This document shows, piece by piece, positions 7,263 through 11,956 of a DNA stretch of 11,956 nt. The position numbers and the translations under genes are program-made. A model generated the notes under the pieces. The model was not told where the DNA came from, searched no databases, and worked only from the letters and a program-made list of their open reading frames with translations. The stretch is from JAXDBV01 sp034678415 (GTDB taxonomy: Bacteria; Bacteroidota; Bacteroidia; Bacteroidales; VadinHA17). How positions within the stretch are numbered: the first letter of the stretch is position 1; each line of letters opens with the position of its first letter. Location: NCBI GenBank assembly GCA_034678415.1, contig JAXDBV010000236.1:1-11956 (forward strand), given 5' to 3'.

Positions 7263-8786
7263 ATGTCACTGATAATAACAGGATCAGGCCTGACAATTGA
7301 AGATCTTGTGAAGGTTGCCAGGCATGGTGAAAAAGTTGAATTATCGCGCGAAGCGGTTCAGCGTATCAACCGGTGCAGGGAAATGCTCGAGAAGAAGATC
7401 CAGGCACGGGAGATCATGTATGGTGTGAATACGGGGATCGGTGAGTTTTCCGAGGTGGTGCTGACCGACGAACAGGTGGAACAGTTTCAGAGGTATCTGA
7501 TTTATAACCATGCGGCAGGTATGGGAGAACCGATGCCTGTGGAACAGGTCAGAGCTGCCATGCTCTCGCGCATCAATGTGCATGCTCACGGCAATTCAGG
7601 ATGCCGCTTTGAGATCACCCGGACGCTGGTGGAGATGCTGAACAGGGGCGTGACACCCGAGGTGTGCAGGAAAGGTTCTGTGGGGGCATCAGGCGATCTG
7701 GCTCCCATGTCACAGATAGCCCTTTTGCTGTTGGGTGAGGGACGGGCATTCTACAAGGGAAAGCTCTTGGACGGGAAGGAGGCTATGGATAAGGCGGGGA
7801 TACCTGTACCGGGTCTCAGGGCACGTGACGGGCTGGCAGCTATCAACGGATCCAACATTCTCACTGCCATGAGCGCTCTGTGGCTGTATGATGCCAACCG
7901 GTGGATGAAACAGGCGGAGATCGCGGCCTCCATGACCCTGGAAGCCCTAATGGCCAACATGCGACCCTATAACGTGTTGCTCCATGAGGTAAGGGGTTTC
8001 CCGGGTGCCATGCGCAGCGCCGCAGCGATACAGAAAATGATTGCCGGAGGTGACCTTGCAGAGGGACGTGTCAAATGCAAAGTGCAGGATGCCTATTCCA
8101 TGCGCTCAACCCCTCAGGTTATCGGTGCCGCGCACGATGCTCTCAGGTGGGCCCGTCAGCAGGTTGAGACCGAGATGAACGGCGTGGGCGATAATCCCAT
8201 CTTCTTCCCCGACCGTGACATACAACTTACCGGTGCCAACTTCCAGGGTTCACCCGTCAGCCTGCCCATGGATATGGCCGGAGCGGCACTCACCATGGTA
8301 TGTGTACTGTCGGAAAGAAGAATGAACAGGCTGAACCATCCGGCACTGAACGTGGGGTTACCCGCATTCCTCACCAAAGGAGCCGGTATGTTCTCGGGCA
8401 TGATGTTGAGCCAATATACTGCTGATATGCAGATAGTTGAACAGAGAATACTGTCGATGCCCGCCTCGATACAATCTATACCTGCCGCCGCCGATCAGGA
8501 AGATTTTGTTTCCATGGGAATGAATACGGCCATCAAGAACGACCAGATCCTTGATAACGCCTATGGGATCCTGGGGATTGAACTTATGGCGGCAGCCCAG
8601 GCTCTCGACTTCAGAGAGTATACCTTTGGGAAGGGGGTTAATAAAGCCCGTGAGGTGATACGAAGGCATGTAGCATTCCTGGATGAAGACCGCCCGCTGT
8701 ACCCCGATCATAACCGGATGAAACAACTGGTGAAATCGTGTGAAATACTCGAGGAGGTGGAAAAGACAGTTGGAAGCCTCGAATGA
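7263..8786 (+). CDS. MIO-dependent histidine/aromatic amino acid ammonia-lyase (HAL/PAL family)
   Basis: 507 residues, matching histidine ammonia-lyase length. The family removes ammonia non-oxidatively from histidine (giving urocanate), phenylalanine or tyrosine. The MIO prosthetic group forms from A142-S143-G144 in GSVGASGDLAPMS. Other active-site residues are present: Y53 (YGVNTG), H83, N195 (INGSN), Y278 and R281 (QDAYSMRS) and E413 (QEDFVSM). H83 and the Glu of QED favour histidine over Phe/Tyr, since tyrosine lyases have HL and phenylalanine lyases FL at the H83 position and lack that Glu. Two features are unlike classical HutH: YNHAAG instead of SHAAG/SHACG, and NFQGSPVSLPMD instead of NFHAEP. 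The substrate is therefore not certain, and I leave the symbol blank although hutH is the nearest match. No hutU, hutI or formimidoylglutamate gene lies nearby. It probably has its own promoter after hisS. Confidence 0.92.
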   Translation: MSLIITGSGLTIEDLVKVARHGEKVELSREAVQRINRCREMLEKKIQAREIMYGVNTGIGEFSEVVLTDEQVEQFQRYLIYNHAAGMGEPMPVEQVRAAMLSRINVHAHGNSGCRFEITRTLVEMLNRGVTPEVCRKGSVGASGDLAPMSQIALLLLGEGRAFYKGKLLDGKEAMDKAGIPVPGLRARDGLAAINGSNILTAMSALWLYDANRWMKQAEIAASMTLEALMANMRPYNVLLHEVRGFPGAMRSAAAIQKMIAGGDLAEGRVKCKVQDAYSMRSTPQVIGAAHDALRWARQQVETEMNGVGDNPIFFPDRDIQLTGANFQGSPVSLPMDMAGAALTMVCVLSERRMNRLNHPALNVGLPAFLTKGAGMFSGMMLSQYTADMQIVEQRILSMPASIQSIPAAADQEDFVSMGMNTAIKNDQILDNAYGILGIELMAAAQALDFREYTFGKGVNKAREVIRRHVAFLDEDRPLYPDHNRMKQLVKSCEILEEVEKTVGSLE

Positions 8787-8815
8787 AGCGAAAACCTGAT
8801 CTGCCTGGGCGAACC

Positions 8816-8848
8816 ACGCCGTTACCTCCGTGTTATAATCCCCGGCGT
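8816..8848. terminator. Possible weak hairpin between convergent genes
   Basis: ACGCCG (8816-8821) and CGGCGT (8843-8848) are inverted around a 21-base loop, spanning the 46-base convergent gap between the ammonia-lyase and the periplasmic sensor gene; the right arm lies inside the latter's 3' end. The stem is short, the loop long and no T-tract follows, so support is weak. Confidence 0.15.
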
Positions 8849-9315
8849 CCTCTTATTACCGGCGGCTCACCCCTGTTCCTTAACTGTCGCAGGAGGAAGG
8901 TCTTATACTGGTTCTCCGCCTGGTAGAGCCTCATCACCTTGCGGACAGGAAGTATGGCTTTGAACCTGGCGTGGTATTCACCGAGCAGGTTGCCTTCCTG
9001 TTGATGCAGGTAAACAAAACGGTCAACCGCTTTTTCCACTTCACTGTCGGTCATGAACGATTGTTTTTCCATGAATTCTCTGGTCGCCTGCCGGCGTTCA
9101 GCTGCAATACCGCTTCTGCGTCCCTGGTATTCATTGTACACAGGCCAGAATTTTTCTGCTTCCGCCGGTGTCAGCTGAAGCCTGTCGGTGATAAAGGCAA
9201 TCTTCTGGGCTGTGAGCCTTTCCATGGCATCCGGCTCAATTTCTTCCTGGCACGTTGCTGACTGACCACTGAATAATACGGCCAAAACAGCCAACAGTAA
9301 TTTCAGGTTCTTCAT
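8833..9315 (-). CDS. Periplasmic CpxP/Spy-like protein, probable sensor of the ECF sigma system
   Basis: 160 residues. An N-terminal signal peptide (KLLLAVLAVLFSGQSATC, cleavage near residue 22) exports it; C22 lacks a proper lipobox, so a lipoprotein is unlikely. The mature part is helical and charged, with the LTPAEAEKFWPVYNEY motif (48-63) seen in Bacteroidota proteins annotated as sensors of ECF sigma factors and related to the CpxP/Spy/heavy-metal-resistor group. The C-terminal tail is strongly basic (R143, R146, R148, R155, R157, R158). It follows the anti-sigma-like gene by 11 bases, so it is surely co-transcribed. By analogy with CnrX/CpxP-type systems it may bind the periplasmic part of the anti-sigma factor and report metal or misfolding stress. 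That role is inferred from context and family. Confidence 0.85.
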   Translation of the reverse strand: MKNLKLLLAVLAVLFSGQSATCQEEIEPDAMERLTAQKIAFITDRLQLTPAEAEKFWPVYNEYQGRRSGIAAERRQATREFMEKQSFMTDSEVEKAVDRFVYLHQQEGNLLGEYHARFKAILPVRKVMRLYQAENQYKTFLLRQLRNRGEPPVIRGRRGL

Positions 9316-9326
9316 GGCAAAAATGG

Positions 9327-9776
9327 TTATAATTCTTCAATAATGGTTTCAATATCGATATTCTCTTCTACCAGGTACTCAATGATATCTTCCTGGTGAT
9401 TTATTTCGTTGTCGCCGACGGGCAGGGGGGGAATGAGCGCTTCGATGATCTCTACTTCATCAAAATCAGCATTGTAGAACTCAACAAATCCTGCTACTTC
9501 ATGGCCTGTTATTACCCTGTTTCCCGGCTTGTCCGTTAATATCCTTGCTGAGAAATATCCGGCGACGACAAGGACGACGAATGCTGCAGCCACGGTGGCC
9601 TGAGGGAACCGCCAAAAAAGGTATAATGCACCAGCATGCTGCTCAGGCTTTTTAGCCGTGATCCTGCTACGGATCCTTCCCGGTAGCTCGTCGAAGTAGT
9701 TGTCAGGTACAATAAACTCTCCCCTGTGAGTATGCCCCTTCATGATTTCAGGTCTTTCCTTCTTTGTTTCCATCAC
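9327..9776 (-). CDS. Single-pass anti-sigma-factor-like membrane protein with acidic tail
   Basis: 149 residues. The cytoplasmic N-terminus carries VPDNYFDELPGRI (23-35), a motif common at the start of Bacteroidota membrane proteins encoded next to ECF sigma genes. One membrane helix spans about 59-76 (QATVAAAFVVLVVAGYF). The C-terminal part (91-149) should be periplasmic and is extremely acidic: 18 Asp/Glu and no Lys/Arg, ending IETIIEEL. It lacks a recognisable zinc-binding ZAS motif (HxxxCxxC). It lies 43 bases after the sigma gene and 11 before the periplasmic partner. The likely role is to hold the sigma factor at the membrane, released by the periplasmic protein. This is inferred from gene order and topology. 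The start at 9776 gives the full motif; an internal Met at residue 12 would still keep it. Confidence 0.8.
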   Translation of the reverse strand: MMETKKERPEIMKGHTHRGEFIVPDNYFDELPGRIRSRITAKKPEQHAGALYLFWRFPQATVAAAFVVLVVAGYFSARILTDKPGNRVITGHEVAGFVEFYNADFDEVEIIEALIPPLPVGDNEINHQEDIIEYLVEENIDIETIIEEL

Positions 9777-9819
9777 GTTTCTTGCTCTGTTATATTTGAC
9801 TGATTATGCTTGCCAAGGT

Positions 9820-10386
9820 TTAATCCCGTGTTACCAGCGACTCGATTTTTTTTACCGCATGGTGGTACGAGGCTTTCAACGCCCCAACCGAGGTTTTCAA
9901 TATTTCTGACATATCTTCGTAAGACATATTCTCAAAATACTTAAGATTGAACACCAGTCTTTGTTTATTGGGCAGGGAAAGCACTGCCCGCTGAAGTTTT
10001 TTACTGATCTCATCGCCGCTGTAGCATGAGCTGTTGTCAACCAGGTTCTTCAGCGTGTTCTCAACATCCGTGAGAGGCCGCATGAACCTTCTCCTTTTAA
10101 GGAAAGAGAGGGCTTCATTTACCGATATACGATATATCCAGGTGTATAGCTGTGCCTCTGCCCTGAACCGTGGTAATGCTTTCCATACCTTTACAAAGAC
10201 GTTTTGAACCAGATCATCCGTGTCATCATGGTTCACCACCATTCTTCTCACAAGCCAGTAAACACGGCGCTGATATTTCAAAACCATGAGGTGAAAGGCA
10301 TATTCAGGATTGCTTCCTTCCCTGTACAGAGAAAGCAGTTCGTCATCGCTGTAATCACTCACGCTTTTCGGGCTTGTCATGGACAT
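9820..10386 (-). CDS. ECF-family RNA polymerase sigma factor
   Basis: 188 residues, normal ECF size. Sigma region 2 spans about 29-95, with the core-binding and -10-recognition helices around DDLVQNVFVKVWKAL (57-71) and YTWIYRISVNEALSFLKRR (81-99). Region 4 spans about 128-180 (LPNKQRLVFNLKYFENMSYEDMSEIL, then a recognition helix SVGALKASYHHAVKKI). It directs RNA polymerase to stress promoters. The gene is followed by the anti-sigma-like gene and the periplasmic sensor-like gene in the same direction, the standard arrangement for a membrane-controlled ECF module. No TAnnTTTG box precedes it, so it may be read from the VWA promoter or from an autoregulated ECF promoter. Start 10386 (MSM) is chosen; the second Met two codons later is equally possible. 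Confidence 0.95.
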   Translation of the reverse strand: MSMTSPKSVSDYSDDELLSLYREGSNPEYAFHLMVLKYQRRVYWLVRRMVVNHDDTDDLVQNVFVKVWKALPRFRAEAQLYTWIYRISVNEALSFLKRRRFMRPLTDVENTLKNLVDNSSCYSGDEISKKLQRAVLSLPNKQRLVFNLKYFENMSYEDMSEILKTSVGALKASYHHAVKKIESLVTRD

Positions 10387-10412
10387 ACAGAGAATGTTTG
10401 ACTACAGCAGAT

Positions 10413-10429
10413 ACCATTGGTTTAATGGT
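10413..10429. promoter_or_regulatory. Inverted repeat between VWA gene and sigma gene
   Basis: ACCATT, 5-base spacer, AATGGT: a perfect 6-bp inverted repeat starting 27 bases before the sigma start codon, in the 51-base gap after the VWA stop. On the coding strand it overlaps a TTGACC sequence. It could be an operator, part of an autoregulated promoter, or a weak hairpin; no T-run follows it. Confidence 0.25.
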
Positions 10430-10437
10430 CAATCCCT

Positions 10438-11832
10438 TTAATACAGCTTAATAACCTTGGAACTGCCCGTGTTTACAACAAAGCGTTTGTCGAGGGTATA
10501 GATGCTTTTTCGTGATGCCATCGGTCTGAAAACGTAACGATAGGTTCCCGGCTGGAGGATCAGGGTCTCTGTTTTGGCATTTTTATCGGTGTTGTATATC
10601 CACTCGTGTTCGCCAGTGTCGTGGATGAGGTAAAGGCTGCCGAAGCCCGACATGGGGGAAATGATGGTTATGATTCCTGGTTTCGGTATATCAACCTGCG
10701 TGGTGGTTGACTGCTGTATTTCGACGTTGGATACTACCAGGCGGGGCAGGATCGGTATCTCAATTTCATACTTGCCTACAATATATTTCTCAGGCTTGTT
10801 TACAGATTGCCAGTTCAGTGTTGTTTTGCTCCCCTGTTTGCGCACCAGGAACTGCACATTCTGATACTGGCCGGCTGTATTGCCGACGATCAGGGTACCC
10901 TGGGGTGCATCCAGCCCTATAATATTGTGTTTGCCCCTGGCAAGCCGTATGTTATCCAGCTTCACGGGAGGGAGGGTATGAACCACCAGCCGGTATATAA
11001 GCAAGGGGTCAAGCAACAGGGTGTCAGGATTACCTTTGTTATTCAGGGTGTGGTAGAAGTGATACCTTGCCCTGCCGGAGGTCTGGTTGTAAAAGGTCAT
11101 GGGTACGTCCGTCTCGACCGGTTCTCCATGGATATCAAGGAGGTTCACCTGGGCGGTGGTTTGGTCCAGCGCCTGTGTAATGACAATCTTCAAAACGTCC
11201 TGGAATTTTTCCTCCTGGTCGGCATTGAAATATTCACCGATACATTCGAATGTCTGACGGAATTGGGGATCAATGCCTATACCGATGATGAAGGGTTTAA
11301 GCAGGATACCGTTGCGCTGAAGTTCGGCCGATACGGCACAGGGATCGCCGTCGCAGGCTTCCTTGCCGTCGGTGATCAGGATGATGATATTCCTGCAGTT
11401 ATCGCACGGAGGGAAATCGCTGATCGCTTTCTGCAGCGATCCTGCGATAGGGGTGGTCCCCTTGGGATTAAGGAATCGCAGCTTCTGCCGTATGAGCGAT
11501 GCATTATTGGGCCCGAAGGGCACCTCCAGCCGGGTATCATTGCAATCCTGGGGAGGGACAGGACTTTGATGACCATATACCCGCAAAGCAAGCTGGATGT
11601 TCTCCAGCTGTTCCAGGCTGTCAATGGTATTGATCAGAAAGTTACGCGCAATATTGATCTTCCTGTCGCTCTGCCAGGTACCGGCCATGCTCTGGGAAGC
11701 GTCCAGCACAAGCAGGATCCGTGTGACAGTGGGTTCCGGCTTCTTGAATTGCTGCCCGTCTGCATGCCTGACAGGAAAGAACATCAGAAATACTGCACAC
11801 GCAAACCACGCAGATTTCATTGGCATTGTCAT
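10438..11832 (-). CDS. Secreted von Willebrand factor type A domain protein
   Basis: 464 residues. The N-terminal signal peptide (MKSAWFACAVFLMFFPVRHADGQQ) could start at 11832, 11826 or 11820; the last gives the cleanest signal peptide. The VWA domain lies at about 36-222 and carries a complete metal-ion-dependent adhesion site: DASQS (D44, S46, S48), T126 in PKGTTPIA, and D155 in LITDGKE. The site should bind a divalent cation and a protein ligand. Six cysteines in the mature VWA part (C97, C143, C146, C160, C165, C197) could form disulfides. Residues 225-464 look like consecutive beta-rich modules (LLDIHGEPV, GTLIVGNTAG, QVDIPKPG, then LILQPGTYRYVFRP), without a membrane anchor or sorting domain at the end. 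It is extracytoplasmic. The family binds proteins, but the ligand here is unknown. It is transcribed toward the sigma gene with a 51-base gap. Confidence 0.92.
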   Translation of the reverse strand: MTMPMKSAWFACAVFLMFFPVRHADGQQFKKPEPTVTRILLVLDASQSMAGTWQSDRKINIARNFLINTIDSLEQLENIQLALRVYGHQSPVPPQDCNDTRLEVPFGPNNASLIRQKLRFLNPKGTTPIAGSLQKAISDFPPCDNCRNIIILITDGKEACDGDPCAVSAELQRNGILLKPFIIGIGIDPQFRQTFECIGEYFNADQEEKFQDVLKIVITQALDQTTAQVNLLDIHGEPVETDVPMTFYNQTSGRARYHFYHTLNNKGNPDTLLLDPLLIYRLVVHTLPPVKLDNIRLARGKHNIIGLDAPQGTLIVGNTAGQYQNVQFLVRKQGSKTTLNWQSVNKPEKYIVGKYEIEIPILPRLVVSNVEIQQSTTTQVDIPKPGIITIISPMSGFGSLYLIHDTGEHEWIYNTDKNAKTETLILQPGTYRYVFRPMASRKSIYTLDKRFVVNTGSSKVIKLY

Positions 11833-11844
11833 TTATTACGGAAA

Positions 11845-11873
11845 TAAAATTAATAAATAATCATATATTTCAA
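11845..11873 (-). promoter_or_regulatory. Candidate promoter of the VWA gene (-33 TTG and -7 TAATTTTA)
   Basis: Read leftward: GTTG (11874-11871), 18 bases, then TAATTTTA (11852-11845). This fits the Bacteroidota TTG/TAnnTTTG pattern apart from the last base of the -7 box, and it is the only case in the window where both elements are seen. The -7 box ends 13 bases before the ATG at 11832 and 25 before the ATG at 11820. The rest of 11874-11956 shows no gene. Confidence 0.45.
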
Positions 11874-11956
11874 CATCATCCGTTTCTTTACCGACCCGTG
11901 TCTTCCAGGATTATGCAGGCCTGATTTTACAATCAAACATGTAACGTAAAAAGTAA

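Noticed and set aside
5738..8786. hisS and ammonia-lyase as a histidine-utilisation operon
   Set aside because: A 148-base gap with its own promoter-like box separates them, no other hut genes are present, and hisS is a housekeeping gene.
10807..11847. Long open frame opposite the VWA gene
   Set aside because: Antisense shadow: the VWA strand has a signal peptide and complete metal-site motifs, while the opposite translation shows no domain or export signal.

Overview
The window reads as ordinary chromosomal DNA of a Bacteroidota bacterium, probably of the Bacteroidales/Marinilabiliales type. Four things point there: a Y_Y_Y-domain sensor ending in a SpoIIE/PP2C phosphatase; a Bacteroidota-style sigma/anti-sigma/'sensor of ECF sigma' cluster whose anti-sigma carries the VPDNYFDELP motif; several secreted proteins of unknown function; and promoter-like TAnnTTT(A/G) boxes with few clear Shine-Dalgarno sequences. 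No mobile element, CRISPR array, rRNA or tRNA was seen. Genes fill nearly all of the window, and the longest gap between genes is about 190 bases.

Left part (1-3050): the 3' portion of a large membrane sensor (Y_Y_Y domain, one membrane helix, coiled coil, PP2C phosphatase) converges, with only 4 bases between, on a membrane-bound hybrid histidine kinase. The kinase keeps its H-box histidine and a complete receiver domain, but its ATP-binding domain has lost the usual N, D and G signatures. It looks like a pseudokinase-type signalling protein.

Middle (3241-5625): a tight three-gene rightward unit encodes three secreted proteins that I cannot assign to a function. The second and third are clear tandem paralogues, and all three genes overlap (35 bases, then ATGA). 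This is the best candidate here for an undescribed system. It is followed by hisS (histidyl-tRNA synthetase, 5738-7114) and by a stand-alone MIO-type aromatic/histidine ammonia-lyase (7263-8786). The 148-base gap between those two holds a possible folded RNA.

Right part (8833-11832, leftward): a secreted von Willebrand factor A protein, an ECF sigma factor, a single-pass anti-sigma-like protein with a very acidic C-terminal tail, and a periplasmic CpxP/Spy-like protein. The last three form a compact envelope-stress regulatory module. The VWA gene just upstream may be read with them.

Most transcription-unit heads (the kinase, the secreted operon, hisS, the ammonia-lyase and the VWA gene) have a TAnnTTT(A/G) box 13-25 bases before the start codon. 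The sigma gene does not, which fits readthrough from the VWA gene or a separate ECF-type promoter.
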